50,430 nucleotides of DNA from CAYMJV01 sp964390545 (GCA_964390545.1 CAYMJV010000010.1:1-50430), one strand, 5' to 3'; shown: positions 24,553 to 33,545, numbered from the stretch's first letter. A program made the numbers and translations. The notes: a model not told the origin generated them from the letters alone.

Positions 24553-25683
24553 ATGAAGACGGGTTTTATCTACACCGACGCTTATTCCGATTATGATTAT
24601 GGGCCAACCCACCCGCTCAAGATCATCCGGCTCAAATTGACCCATGAGCTGATCCATGACTATGGTCTTTTGTCTCTCCCTTCCGTTCAATTTATTATTA
24701 CCAAAAGAGCTGAAGAAAGTGACCTGACCACTTTCCATAGTCAGGAGTATGTGACCCTGCTGAAGCAGGCGAGTGAGGGTTATGAGACGGGGGACGCCCA
24801 TGCTTTTGGTCTTGGTCCCGGGGATAATCCCGTCTTCCCAGGCCTATTTAACTGGTCTTTATTGGTGACAGGGGCGACCCTTCAGGCCATCGATTTCGTT
24901 GCAAATGGAGAAGGGGAGATCGCCTTCAATATTGCAGGAGGTCTTCATCATGCCATGAGATCGAGGGCTTCTGGATTCTGCTATATTAATGATCCGGTCA
25001 TTGGAATCATGAGACTCGTAAATCGGGGCATGAGGGTAGCCTATATCGATATCGATGCCCACCATGGGGATGGAGTCCAAGCAGCGTTCTACCATACGAA
25101 TCAGGTTCTCACCATCTCTCTCCATGAATCGGGTACCTCCCTCTTCCCAGGTTCGGGTTTTGAATATGAGATAGGAGAAGGTGAAGGCGAAGGGTTCTCC
25201 GTCAATGTTCCCTTTCATCCCTATACGGATGACGAAGTCTATGTCTGGGCCTTTGAGGAGATCGTTCCTGAATTCATCCATGCCTTTCACCCCGATATCG
25301 TGGTGACTCAGCTGGGAGTGGATTCATTCTATGATGATCCATTAACAAACCTGCATCTTACCATTCACGGGTATGAAAAAGTGATACGGCGAATCAAAGA
25401 GATAGCACTCCGGTGGGTGGCTCTCGGGGGAGGTGGTTATGAGGTAATGAACGTTGCCCGCGCCTGGACATTGGCCTGGGCCATCATGAACGGAATCGAA
25501 TTGAGCGATGGACTTCCGGAAACTTATATTAAGAAAACAGCTAAATTAGGCTTTCACGAAAAAGAATTGAGAGGGGGCCTGAAATCCTATCCCCACAGCC
25601 AGAGAAAGGATGTCAGAATGGAAGCGGAGCGCGTGGTGAGTTACTTGAAGAAAACGGTCTTGCCAAAGGTAAAAGGGGGATAG
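24553..25683 (+). CDS. Histone deacetylase family protein (AcuC-like)
   Basis: A 376-residue zinc hydrolase of the histone deacetylase/acetoin utilisation protein family. The active site has His132-His133 in GGLHHAMR, the Zn ligands in DIDAHHGDG (Asp168 and His170, with His171) and the late LGVDSFYDDPL motif carrying the second Zn aspartate, plus the catalytic tyrosine region GGGGYE. In bacteria such enzymes deacetylate acetyl-CoA synthetase or small molecules. ATG 24553 is used because the earlier GTG sits in a repeat; no strong Shine-Dalgarno sequence is visible. It sits between thrC and the ApgM gene. Confidence 0.9.
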   Translation: MKTGFIYTDAYSDYDYGPTHPLKIIRLKLTHELIHDYGLLSLPSVQFIITKRAEESDLTTFHSQEYVTLLKQASEGYETGDAHAFGLGPGDNPVFPGLFNWSLLVTGATLQAIDFVANGEGEIAFNIAGGLHHAMRSRASGFCYINDPVIGIMRLVNRGMRVAYIDIDAHHGDGVQAAFYHTNQVLTISLHESGTSLFPGSGFEYEIGEGEGEGFSVNVPFHPYTDDEVYVWAFEEIVPEFIHAFHPDIVVTQLGVDSFYDDPLTNLHLTIHGYEKVIRRIKEIALRWVALGGGGYEVMNVARAWTLAWAIMNGIELSDGLPETYIKKTAKLGFHEKELRGGLKSYPHSQRKDVRMEAERVVSYLKKTVLPKVKGG

Positions 25684-25725
25684 GATACCAATTCCTTCCA
25701 AGCCTCTCCCGTTATCCCCTGCCGT

Positions 25726-25746
25726 CCTCCCTTTACAAGAGGGAGG
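25726..25746 (+). terminator. Possible terminator after the deacetylase gene
   Basis: CCTCCCT pairs with AGGGAGG around a 7-base loop, followed by GGTATTTTAAAA rather than a clean T tract. It may equally be a relic of the C/G-rich repeat family. Confidence 0.4.
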
Positions 25747-25794
25747 GGTATTTTAAAATTGGCATACCTTTTGCTTACAATTTTCGGATTTCAT

Positions 25795-25823
25795 TTGACA
25801 TTTGTAAGGTTTTGGTATATTTA
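25795..25823 (+). promoter_or_regulatory. Likely promoter for the apgM-pyrG unit
   Basis: A perfect TTGACA at 25795-25800. The -10 is either TATATT at 25816-25821 (15-base spacer) or TATTTA at 25818-25823 (17-base spacer). The start of transcription would be about 15-20 bases before ATG 25844. Confidence 0.45.
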
Positions 25824-25843
25824 GGTTTTAAGGACACAAGAAT

Positions 25844-27103
25844 ATGCCCGCAGGGATGAAATATGTTGTCATTGTTGGAGATGGGATGGCCGATTACGGG
25901 ATTGAAGGCTTGGGTGGCAAGACCCCTCTCATGGTGGCAAAAACCCCTCAAATGGATTGGCTGGCCCAGCATGGGGAAATCGGTCTGGTTAGGACGATCC
26001 CCAAAGGGTTCACCCCCGGGAGTGAGATTGCTAACCTGTCCATCTTCGGATATGACCCCCATCGGTACTACACGGGGAGAGGACCTCTCGAGGCAGCCAG
26101 TCTCGGTGTGAGACTGGACCCCAAAGATATTGCATTCCGTTGCAACCTGGTCACCCTTCAATTTGAAGGCCCAAAGATCCTGATGGAAGATTTTTCAGCA
26201 GGACATATCTCGGATGCAGAGGCCAGAAGAATCATCATCGACCTGGATAGAGAAATGGGAACGAAGGAAATCCATTTCTATCCTGGAGTCAGTTACCGGC
26301 ACTTGATGGTTTTTCAGAATGGAGCTGCAACATTTTCTGCCTTGGATCAACTCGAACTCACCCCGCCTCACGACATCACCGGAAAAGAAATCACCTCTTT
26401 TCTTCCCAAGGTAGGCGGTTCTGAAGGCAGTGGAGGAGATCGAATCCTCTCGCTCATGAAGAAATCTCAAGAGCTTCTCAAGAATCATCCCGTCAATCTG
26501 GACAGAGGGGCGAAAGGACTGCGGTTGGCCAATTCCATCTGGCTTTGGGGACAGGGTCGATCACCGCAGATGACCACACTGGAGGAACGATTCGGAATCG
26601 AAGGTTATGTGATCTCGGCAGTCCATCTCCTCAAGGGGATTGGGATTCTGGCAGGATTGGAAGTTCTTGAAGTTCCCGGTGCCACAGGGTACTTCGACAC
26701 CAACTATGACGGGAAGGCCGAGTATGCCCTGAAAGGCTTGAAGGAGAAAGATTTCGTCTACGTTCACGTGGAGGCACCTGATGAAGCCGGACACATGGGT
26801 GACCTCCGATTGAAAATCGAAATGATCGAGACCTTTGATGAAAAGATCGTAGGGGCCATTCTCAAGGGGTTGAAAAACTTCAAAAGATACAGAGTCCTGG
26901 TGCTACCAGACCACCCCACACCGCTCTCTTTGAGAACGCATGCAGCAGATCCTGTGCCTTATGTGATTTACTCAAGTGAAAAGGGGTTGAGGAATGACTC
27001 TGTGGAAGGGTTTGATGAAGCGACTGCAAGAAAGAGCCAGGTCCTTATAGAGAAGGGATTTGAACTGATCGAAAGATTCTTAAGAACCCAGTCTTCAAAT
27101 TAG
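25844..27103 (+). CDS. apgM: COG3635 protein: cofactor-independent phosphoglycerate mutase (ApgM) or homoserine kinase analog
   Basis: A 419-residue member of the archaeal-type cofactor-independent phosphoglycerate mutase family (alkaline phosphatase superfamily). It opens KYVVIVGDGMADYGIEGLGG and carries GSEIANLSIFGYDP, whose Ser is the likely phosphorylated residue, GRGPLEAASLGV, and the metal motifs VHVEAPDEAGHMGD and LPDHPTPLSLRTHAADPVP. It could interconvert 2- and 3-phosphoglycerate. Because it follows hom and thrC without a thrB gene, and COG3635 proteins have been proposed as functional analogs of homoserine kinase, it may instead phosphorylate homoserine. AGGACA precedes ATG 25844. 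Confidence 0.88.
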   Translation: MPAGMKYVVIVGDGMADYGIEGLGGKTPLMVAKTPQMDWLAQHGEIGLVRTIPKGFTPGSEIANLSIFGYDPHRYYTGRGPLEAASLGVRLDPKDIAFRCNLVTLQFEGPKILMEDFSAGHISDAEARRIIIDLDREMGTKEIHFYPGVSYRHLMVFQNGAATFSALDQLELTPPHDITGKEITSFLPKVGGSEGSGGDRILSLMKKSQELLKNHPVNLDRGAKGLRLANSIWLWGQGRSPQMTTLEERFGIEGYVISAVHLLKGIGILAGLEVLEVPGATGYFDTNYDGKAEYALKGLKEKDFVYVHVEAPDEAGHMGDLRLKIEMIETFDEKIVGAILKGLKNFKRYRVLVLPDHPTPLSLRTHAADPVPYVIYSSEKGLRNDSVEGFDEATARKSQVLIEKGFELIERFLRTQSSN

Positions 27104-27116
27104 GGGGAGGAATCAA

Positions 27117-28826
27117 TTGGCGAATACAAGGACGAAATATATTTTTGTTACCGGTGGCGTCGTTTCCTCTTTAGGAAAGGGATTGGCATCGGCATCCATT
27201 GGCACCCTTCTTGAGTCAAGGGGATTGAAGGTCAACTTTCTTAAGTTCGATCCTTACATCAATGTGGACCCTGGAACGATGAACCCCTTTCAACATGGAG
27301 AGGTCTATGTGACCGACGATGGGGCGGAGACAGACCTCGACCTGGGACATTATGAACGGTATACGGACGTCAAGACCTCCAAAAAGAATAACTTCACGAC
27401 AGGGCAAATCTACGATTCCGTCATTTCCAAAGAAAGGCGAGGAGACTATCTGGGGGGGACCGTTCAAGTCATTCCCCATATCACCGATGAGATCAAATCG
27501 AAGGTCCTCGACCTGGGAAAGGATGTCGACATCGTGATCATCGAGGTCGGGGGAACCGTGGGCGATATCGAGAGCCTTCCCTTCCTGGAGGCCATCCGTC
27601 AGATTCGAAATGATTTGGGAAGGGAGAATACACTCTATATTCACCTCACCTTGGTGCCTTATATCGAAACGGCCCACGAACTGAAGACTAAACCGACCCA
27701 GCATAGCGTCAAAGAGCTTCGCGAGATCGGGATCCAACCCGATATCCTTCTCTGCCGAACCGACCGGCTCCTTTCGCCCGATATCAAATCGAAAATCGCC
27801 CTCTTTTGCAATGTGGAAAAGGATGCCGTTATCACGGCAAAAAATGTGGAGACGATCTATGAGGTACCGATCGTTTTTCATCAGGAAGGACTGGACGAGA
27901 AGATCGTTGAAAAACTCAATATCTGGACGGGACGGCCCAACCTGAAGGGGTGGGAGCGGATTCTTAAAAAGGTGAAACAGCCCAGATATGAGACGACGAT
28001 TGCGGTGGTGGGAAAGTATGTGAGCCTGGTCGAATCCTATAAGAGTCTGACAGAGGCTTTGGTCCATGGGGGGATTGCCAACGATGCCAGGGTGAATCTG
28101 AAATATATTGATTCGGAACAGGTGGAGAAGGAGGGGCCAGAACATTTTCTCAAAGGGGCCGGCGGCATCCTTGTGCCAGGAGGTTTCGGGACGAGGGGCA
28201 TCGAAGGAAAGATCAAAGCCATCCAGTATGCTCGGGAGAAGAAGGTCCCTTATTTCGGGATCTGTCTCGGGATGCAATGTGCTGTCATTGAAATCGCAAG
28301 GCATTGCGCTGGTTTGAAGGGTGCCAATAGTGCAGAATTCGATCCGCGCACTCCCCATCCGGTGATCTATCTCTTGGAAGAATGGGTGGATCAGGAACAG
28401 GTCCTTCAGAGGCGGGGTACGGATACACCAAAGGGGGGGACCATGAGACTTGGGCTCTATCCCTGTCGCCTGGAGGAGGGGACCGTTGCCATGCAGGCCT
28501 ATAATAAAAAGTTGATTTTCGAGCGACACCGGCATCGTTATGAATTTAATAATGCCTATATGGATATTTTGGGGAAAGAGGGGTTGGTCTTCAGTGGCAT
28601 TTCCCCTGATAAGGAGCTTGTTGAAATTGCCGAATTGAAAGGCCATCCCTGGTTTCTGGGATGCCAGTTTCATCCAGAATTCAGGTCAAAACCCATGGAC
28701 CCTCATCCTCTTTTCAGAGATTTTATAAAGGCGTCCCTGAATTATGGGAAAAAGAAATCGAATCCTCGAAAGAAGAGAGAACAGACCCCAAGATCTAAAG
28801 CCTTCGAAAAACCGATCGTGAATTAA
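27117..28826 (+). CDS. pyrG: CTP synthase
   Basis: A 569-residue enzyme that aminates UTP to CTP using glutamine and ATP. The N-terminal synthase domain has the P-loop VVSSLGKGLASA and GGTVGDIESLPF; the C-terminal class I glutamine amidotransferase domain has the nucleophile Cys383 in YFGICLGMQCAVIE and the His-Glu pair in GCQFHPEFRSKP. The length is slightly above the usual 540-550 because of a basic tail (GKKKSNPRKKREQTPRSKAF). It starts at TTG 27117 with GGGGGAGG six bases upstream, 13 bases after the previous gene. Confidence 0.97.
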   Translation: MANTRTKYIFVTGGVVSSLGKGLASASIGTLLESRGLKVNFLKFDPYINVDPGTMNPFQHGEVYVTDDGAETDLDLGHYERYTDVKTSKKNNFTTGQIYDSVISKERRGDYLGGTVQVIPHITDEIKSKVLDLGKDVDIVIIEVGGTVGDIESLPFLEAIRQIRNDLGRENTLYIHLTLVPYIETAHELKTKPTQHSVKELREIGIQPDILLCRTDRLLSPDIKSKIALFCNVEKDAVITAKNVETIYEVPIVFHQEGLDEKIVEKLNIWTGRPNLKGWERILKKVKQPRYETTIAVVGKYVSLVESYKSLTEALVHGGIANDARVNLKYIDSEQVEKEGPEHFLKGAGGILVPGGFGTRGIEGKIKAIQYAREKKVPYFGICLGMQCAVIEIARHCAGLKGANSAEFDPRTPHPVIYLLEEWVDQEQVLQRRGTDTPKGGTMRLGLYPCRLEEGTVAMQAYNKKLIFERHRHRYEFNNAYMDILGKEGLVFSGISPDKELVEIAELKGHPWFLGCQFHPEFRSKPMDPHPLFRDFIKASLNYGKKKSNPRKKREQTPRSKAFEKPIVN

Positions 28827-28835
28827 TGAGGGGTT

Positions 28836-28872
28836 GTGCACCCCACCCATCCCTCCCTCTCAAAGGGGGAGA
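28836..28872. repeat. Short C/G-rich palindrome between pyrG and kdsD
   Basis: CCCTCCCTCTC opposes GGGGGAGAG across a short loop. It belongs to the C/G-rich family and explains the spurious upstream start of the kdsD frame. Confidence 0.5.
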
Positions 28873-28905
28873 GTGAAGTCGGGCACAGAGAGGAGATCAG
28901 ATCAG

Positions 28906-29874
28906 GTGAATGTCGTCGATGAAGCCAGAAGGGTATTAAAGATAGAAGCCCAATCGATCCTCGACCTTTCAGAAAGGGTTGATGAGCATTTTACAGAGGC
29001 TGTCGAACTCCTCTATCACTGCAAAGGGAAAGTCGTTCTCATGGGCATGGGAAAATCCGGGCTGGTGGGCCGAAAGATTGCTTCCACCTTTGCAAGCACA
29101 GGAACCCCCGCCTTCTTCCTTCATCCGGCAGAAGGAGTGAACGGAGATTTTGGAATGTTGACGAAGGAGGATGTCGTCATTGCGATCTCCAATAGCGGAG
29201 AGACGAGAGAGCTGTTAGACGTTCTCCCCCTCATCAAACGGTACGGGAACCGATTGATCGCCCTCACCGGGAATATGAACTCCAGCCTGGCCAAGGCAGG
29301 CGACATTTACTTGAATATCCATGTGAAGGAAGAGGCCTGCCCACTGGGTTTGGCTCCCACGGCGAGCACCACCGCGACCCTGGCTCTTGGGGATGCCTTA
29401 GCCGTTGTACTGATGATCAAGAAAGGGTTCGATGAGAAGGACTTTGCCCTTCTCCACCCGGGAGGGACTCTGGGAAAGAGACTTCTTCTCAAAGTAGAAG
29501 ACCTCATGCATGTGGGAAAAGCTTTTCCCACGGTGACAGAAAAGACCTTGATGAAAGATGTCATCTTCGAGATTACCTCGAAACGGCTGGGGGTTACCGC
29601 GGTGTGCAACGGAGAAGGTCATTTGATGGGTGTCATCACAGACGGGGATCTGCGGCGTGCCTTGGAAAAATTTAATGACCTCCTTGATCGCCAGGCTTCG
29701 GAGGTGATGACGCGGAACCCGAAGTGGATTGAAAAGGATGCCCTGGCTGCCAAGGCCGTCCAGAGGATGGAGGAATATTCCATTACCTCCCTTTTCGTCT
29801 TCAATCAATCGGGAGATAAAGTGCCCGTTGGGATCATCCATCTTCATGATCTTTTGAAGGCGGGGGTCGTCTGA
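28906..29874 (+). CDS. kdsD: D-arabinose 5-phosphate isomerase (KdsD/KpsF/GutQ)
   Basis: A 322-residue enzyme making arabinose 5-phosphate, the first precursor of Kdo for LPS. The SIS domain shows VVLMGMGKSGLVGRKIAST, ISNSGETRELL and PLGLAPTASTTATLALGDAL; two CBS repeats follow, with GVITDGDLRRALEK and EVMTRNPKWIEK. The length equals E. coli KdsD. The frame begins at 28834 in a repeat, but GTG 28906, preceded by GAGGAGA, gives the normal N-terminus. kdsA and kdsC, often its neighbours, are absent; lptC follows after about 90 bases. Confidence 0.93.
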   Translation: MNVVDEARRVLKIEAQSILDLSERVDEHFTEAVELLYHCKGKVVLMGMGKSGLVGRKIASTFASTGTPAFFLHPAEGVNGDFGMLTKEDVVIAISNSGETRELLDVLPLIKRYGNRLIALTGNMNSSLAKAGDIYLNIHVKEEACPLGLAPTASTTATLALGDALAVVLMIKKGFDEKDFALLHPGGTLGKRLLLKVEDLMHVGKAFPTVTEKTLMKDVIFEITSKRLGVTAVCNGEGHLMGVITDGDLRRALEKFNDLLDRQASEVMTRNPKWIEKDALAAKAVQRMEEYSITSLFVFNQSGDKVPVGIIHLHDLLKAGVV

Positions 29875-29965
29875 ACGGCATAGCGCATAGAGCATGGCGC
29901 ATAGCGTATTTTACCCCTTACGACTTGCGCCTGACTCCTTACGCCTCTGGATATGTGGGTAGTTG

Positions 29966-30538
29966 ATGCGAAAAGCTAAGATCCTCATTCTAATATTGCT
30001 CGTTTTGATTGCTGGGACTGTCCTCACCAGCCTGTGGATGAATCTCCAAGGGAAGAAGGGTTCGGGGGAAGGAGAGACCCTGGCAAAGATTCCCCAGGTT
30101 GATGCAGACATGCGCCTTGAGAAGATTCGATTGGTCGAGGACAAACACGGCAAAAAAACCTGGGAATTAGATGCGAAAGCCATCCAACAGTACCAGGGCC
30201 AAAACATCATTCTCCTAGAAGATGTCAAGGTCACTTTTTATACTCAGGATGGTCGATCCTTCGTCCTTTCTGGTAATAAAGGGAAGATCTATCAGGATTC
30301 GAAAAACATGGAGTTGGTGGGAGATGTGCTGCTCACCTCGAGCGATGGGTATCGCCTGAAGACTCAATCCGTGTCCTATCAACATGCGAATAAAAAAGCT
30401 TTCACCTCCGATCCTGTGGAAATCGAGGGGAAAGAGATTCAAGTGGTCGGCACAGGAATGCGGATAGATATGGAAGCGAAGATCATCAAGATCCTCGGCC
30501 AGGCCAAGACGCGGTGGAAGGGAGGGGAAGGCGGATGA
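29966..30538 (+). CDS. lptC: LPS export protein LptC
   Basis: A 190-residue bitopic inner-membrane protein that passes LPS from the LptBFG transporter to LptA. One transmembrane helix (ILILILLVLIAGTVLTSLW) is followed by a periplasmic beta-jellyroll with VKVTFYTQDGRSFVLSGNKG and MELVGDVLLTSSDGYRLKTQ, typical of the LptC/OstA fold. ATG 29966 is used; the frame also has a TTG just before it. The stop overlaps the lptA start by four bases (ATGA). Confidence 0.88.
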   Translation: MRKAKILILILLVLIAGTVLTSLWMNLQGKKGSGEGETLAKIPQVDADMRLEKIRLVEDKHGKKTWELDAKAIQQYQGQNIILLEDVKVTFYTQDGRSFVLSGNKGKIYQDSKNMELVGDVLLTSSDGYRLKTQSVSYQHANKKAFTSDPVEIEGKEIQVVGTGMRIDMEAKIIKILGQAKTRWKGGEGG

Positions 30539-31086
30539 GGCTGGGAAAGAATTTCATCCTGCTCATTGTGCTCATTTCCTTTCCTCTCTTTATGGTCACC
30601 GGAGAGGCTCAGGAGAGGAAAGAGAAGGCAAGAGCAGGGGAGAAGAGGATTGCGGGCGAGAAAGGGTTTGGATTCTCTACCAGCCGCGCCCCCATTGACA
30701 TTGTCTCGGATACGGTGGAGGCAAATCAGAAAGAGAACACGGTTACTTTTAAAGGGAATGTGGTGGCCAAGCAGGAGGATACCACCCTCTATGCCAATAC
30801 GCTGGTCATTCTTTATGAGGCTGAGACGAAAAGGGTAAAGGAGATCAGGGCCATCGGTAATGTGAAAATCGTCCAGCTGGATCGCAGAGCGACCGGTCAA
30901 AAGGCCACTTTTCAACAGGAGGAGAATAAGGTCGTTTTGGATGGAGACGCGGTGGTCCGGGAAGGAGAGAATGAGATCAGGGGAGAGCGAGTGATCTTCT
31001 ACGTCAATGAGGAGCGAAGCATTGTCGAGGGAGGAAAGGGTAGCCGGGTCAACACCCGCATCACTCCGCCGCCGAAAGAAAAATAA
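30535..31086 (+). CDS. lptA: LPS transport periplasmic protein LptA
   Basis: A 183-residue periplasmic protein forming the LPS bridge between membranes. It has an N-terminal signal peptide (FILLIVLISFPLFMVTG, cleavage near EAQ) and an OstA-like jellyroll with PIDIVSDTVEANQKENTVTF, KGNVVAKQEDTTLYANTLVI, IGNVKIVQLDRRATGQKATF and GDAVVREGENEIRGERV. ATG 30535 overlaps the lptC stop and follows GGGAGGGGAAGG; the upstream GTG in frame is not needed. Confidence 0.88.
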   Translation: MRLGKNFILLIVLISFPLFMVTGEAQERKEKARAGEKRIAGEKGFGFSTSRAPIDIVSDTVEANQKENTVTFKGNVVAKQEDTTLYANTLVILYEAETKRVKEIRAIGNVKIVQLDRRATGQKATFQQEENKVVLDGDAVVREGENEIRGERVIFYVNEERSIVEGGKGSRVNTRITPPPKEK

Positions 31087-31112
31087 GTAAAGAGTTCGGA
31101 GCAAAGAAGAAA

Positions 31113-31245
31113 TGATAGATCCGTAAAAAGTTCCAATTTGTCGTCCTGAACGCAGTGAAGGATCTGAAATGCTTTGATATGATTAGATTCTTCGCTCCGC
31201 TCAGAATGACAGAATGCCGGTGGTCGACTTTTTACGAGAACATCA
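31113..31245. repeat. MITE-like element with CGTAAAAAGT ends (copy 1)
   Basis: Terminal inverted repeats TGAT...CGTAAAAAGT and ACTTTTTACG...ATCA enclose a TGTCA-type module at 31139-31211 (TGTCGTCCTGAACG...CTCAGAATGACA). About 130 bases, between lptA and lptB. A second copy of these ends occurs at 33651-33784. Confidence 0.75.
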
Positions 31246-31303
31246 GAATTAAGGTGTACTCCCAACTCCGAACTAATTACTCCGAACTTATATTGGAGTC
31301 AGG

Positions 31304-32077
31304 ATGACTTATCTTTCATGCGAGGAATTAACAAAATCGTTTCGTCATAAGAAAGTGGTGGACTCGGTCCATGTGGAGGTCCGCGGAGGGGAAGTCGTGG
31401 GGCTGCTTGGTCCCAACGGCGCAGGGAAGACCACCATCTTTTATATGATTGTGGGCCTCCTCAAACCGAATCGAGGAAGAATCTATTTGAACGATGAGGA
31501 GATTACCTCCCTTCCCATGTATTTGAGGGCGAGAAAGGGGATCGGATATCTCCCTCAAGAGCCATCCGTCTTCAGGAAGTTGACCGTGGAGGAAAACCTG
31601 ATAGCCATCTTAGAAACCCTTCCCCTTTCCAAGGATGAACGAAGGAATCGATTGAAAGAGCTTTTGGAAGAATTGGGACTCTCTGCCCTTCGGAAACAGA
31701 AGGCCTATAGCCTCTCTGGAGGAGAACGGAGGCGTGTGGAGATTACACGAGCCCTGGTCCTTTCGCCCTCTTTCATCCTTTTGGATGAACCCTTTGCAGG
31801 GATCGATCCCATTGCCGTATTGGATATCCAAACCATTGTACGTCAATTGAAATCAAAGGGGATTGGCATTATAATCACAGATCATAATGTAAGAGAAACA
31901 TTGGGCGTCTGTGACCGGGCCTACATCCTCAATGAGGGCCGCATTTTGGAGGAGGGAGCCCCTGAATATATTGCCCAAAGTCAAAAAGCAAGAGAGATCT
32001 ATCTAGGAGATGGGTTTGAATTAGGAGGGAGTCGGAGCAAAGAAAATACGGATGGTCGCCCATCCGTCCAGGATTGA
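31304..32077 (+). CDS. lptB: LPS export ABC transporter ATP-binding protein LptB
   Basis: A 257-residue ATPase that powers LPS extraction by LptFG (not encoded here). Walker A is GPNGAGKTT from residue 36, followed by GYLPQEPSVFRKLTVEENL, the family-specific LSGGERRRVEITRAL signature, the Walker B region FILLDEPFAGIDPIAV and the H-loop TDHNVRETL. The GYLPQE and DPIAV stretches are diagnostic of LptB. A 14-residue tail (SRSKENTDGRPSVQ) exceeds the usual end. rpoN follows after 13 bases, an order conserved in many proteobacteria. Confidence 0.95.
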   Translation: MTYLSCEELTKSFRHKKVVDSVHVEVRGGEVVGLLGPNGAGKTTIFYMIVGLLKPNRGRIYLNDEEITSLPMYLRARKGIGYLPQEPSVFRKLTVEENLIAILETLPLSKDERRNRLKELLEELGLSALRKQKAYSLSGGERRRVEITRALVLSPSFILLDEPFAGIDPIAVLDIQTIVRQLKSKGIGIIITDHNVRETLGVCDRAYILNEGRILEEGAPEYIAQSQKAREIYLGDGFELGGSRSKENTDGRPSVQD

Positions 32078-32090
32078 AGCTGGGCATTAA

Positions 32091-33545
32091 ATGGCATTAG
32101 AACTCAAACTGACACCTAAACTTGTACAGCAGCTGGTGATCACTCCTCAGCTCCAGCAGGCAATTCGGCTTCTTCAATTAACTCGCTTGGAGCTGGTCGA
32201 TCTGATTCGCCAGGAGGTGAAAGAGAACCCACTCCTTGAGGAGTCTGAGGAGGGGAGAGAGGATGCCGAAGCAGAAGAAACCCTGACTGAAAAGAGCGAA
32301 GCAGAACCCATTCCCGAGAATCAGAAGACCCAGGAAGTAAAGGGAGAAGGGGAAGGGGCGGCGGAGTTCGACTGGGAGAGCTATCTGGAGAATTATAATC
32401 ATGGCTCCTATGTTAAGCAGTCTTCTCAGGAGAGCGAAGAAAGACCCTCGTTTGAAAGTTTCTTGACGAAGCGAACGACCCTTTCCGATCATCTCAACTG
32501 GCAACTTCAGCTCTCCCATTTTACCGATGAGGAGCGGAAGATAGGATGGTGGATCATCGGAAACCTGGATGAAGACGGGTACCTGAAAACCTCCTTAGAA
32601 GATATCATTTCAGAGACCCAGCTCCCCCTGGAGATGGTGGAGAGAGTCCTTCGAAGGATGCAGCAGTTCGATCCGGTAGGAGTGGCAGCGAGGGATTTGA
32701 AAGAGTGCCTCCTCGTCCAGTTGGAGCAGTTGCAGGTCCGGGATCCCGTTGCGGAAAAGATCGTCTCGGAATTTCTCCCGCTCCTGAAGAACCGAAATCA
32801 TCCAGCCATCGCGAGACGGTTGGGGATCCCTCTGGAGCGAGTGAATCAAGCAGCCCACCTCATCTCCAAACTCGACCCAAAACCCGGGAAGGCTTACGGC
32901 GGGGAGGTGGTCCAAGAGATCATCCCGGATGTCTATGTCTATAAGGTGGAGGGGGAGTATGTGATCTCTTTAAACGATGAAGACATACCGAGGCTTAAGG
33001 TGAATCAATTGTATCGCAGTATCCTCACCGATGACCGCTCCGTCCTCGACGGAGATCGGAAATACATTCAGGAGAAACTCCGATCGGCTCTTTGGCTCAT
33101 CCGAAGCATTCATCAACGCCAGCGAACGGTTTACAAAGTGGCGAGTAGCATCGTTAAATTTCAAAGAGATTTTTTAGATAAAGGGATACAATTTCTCAAG
33201 CCCCTCGTCTTGCGCGATGTGGCTGAGGACATCCAGATGCACGAGTCGACGATCAGCCGGGTGACCAACAACAAATACATCCATACCCCTCAGGGAATTT
33301 ATGAGTTAAAATTCTTCTTTAATACAGGGATCACCTCCACCCAGGGAGAGACCCTGGCTTCTGAAAGTGTGAAGAACCTTCTTCGGGAGATCATTGCGAA
33401 GGAAGATCCAAGGAGGCCCTACAGCGATGAGAAACTCGTTCAGATTCTCAAGGAGATGAATATACACATTGCGCGCAGGACGATTTCGAAATATCGGGAG
33501 ATGATGAAGATCCTTTCCTCCAATGAGAGGAGAAAAATCCAATAA
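32091..33545 (+). CDS. rpoN: RNA polymerase sigma-54 factor
   Basis: A 484-residue alternative sigma factor that recognises -24/-12 promoters and needs an enhancer-binding AAA+ activator. Region I is the Gln/Leu-rich LVQQLVITPQLQQAIRLLQL at the N-terminus, followed by an acidic region II (EESEEGREDAEAEETLTEKS), the core-binding domain, and the DNA-binding domain with a helix-turn-helix (DVAEDIQMHESTISRVTNNK) and the RpoN box ARRTISKYRE near the C-terminus. It sits in the usual lptB-rpoN-hpf-ptsN order. Confidence 0.97.
   Translation: MALELKLTPKLVQQLVITPQLQQAIRLLQLTRLELVDLIRQEVKENPLLEESEEGREDAEAEETLTEKSEAEPIPENQKTQEVKGEGEGAAEFDWESYLENYNHGSYVKQSSQESEERPSFESFLTKRTTLSDHLNWQLQLSHFTDEERKIGWWIIGNLDEDGYLKTSLEDIISETQLPLEMVERVLRRMQQFDPVGVAARDLKECLLVQLEQLQVRDPVAEKIVSEFLPLLKNRNHPAIARRLGIPLERVNQAAHLISKLDPKPGKAYGGEVVQEIIPDVYVYKVEGEYVISLNDEDIPRLKVNQLYRSILTDDRSVLDGDRKYIQEKLRSALWLIRSIHQRQRTVYKVASSIVKFQRDFLDKGIQFLKPLVLRDVAEDIQMHESTISRVTNNKYIHTPQGIYELKFFFNTGITSTQGETLASESVKNLLREIIAKEDPRRPYSDEKLVQILKEMNIHIARRTISKYREMMKILSSNERRKIQ

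Noticed and set aside
27216..28673. A 485-codon open frame antisense to pyrG
   Set aside because: It lies wholly opposite a textbook CTP synthase gene, has no recognisable motif and no ribosome binding site; its length follows from codon bias of the sense gene.
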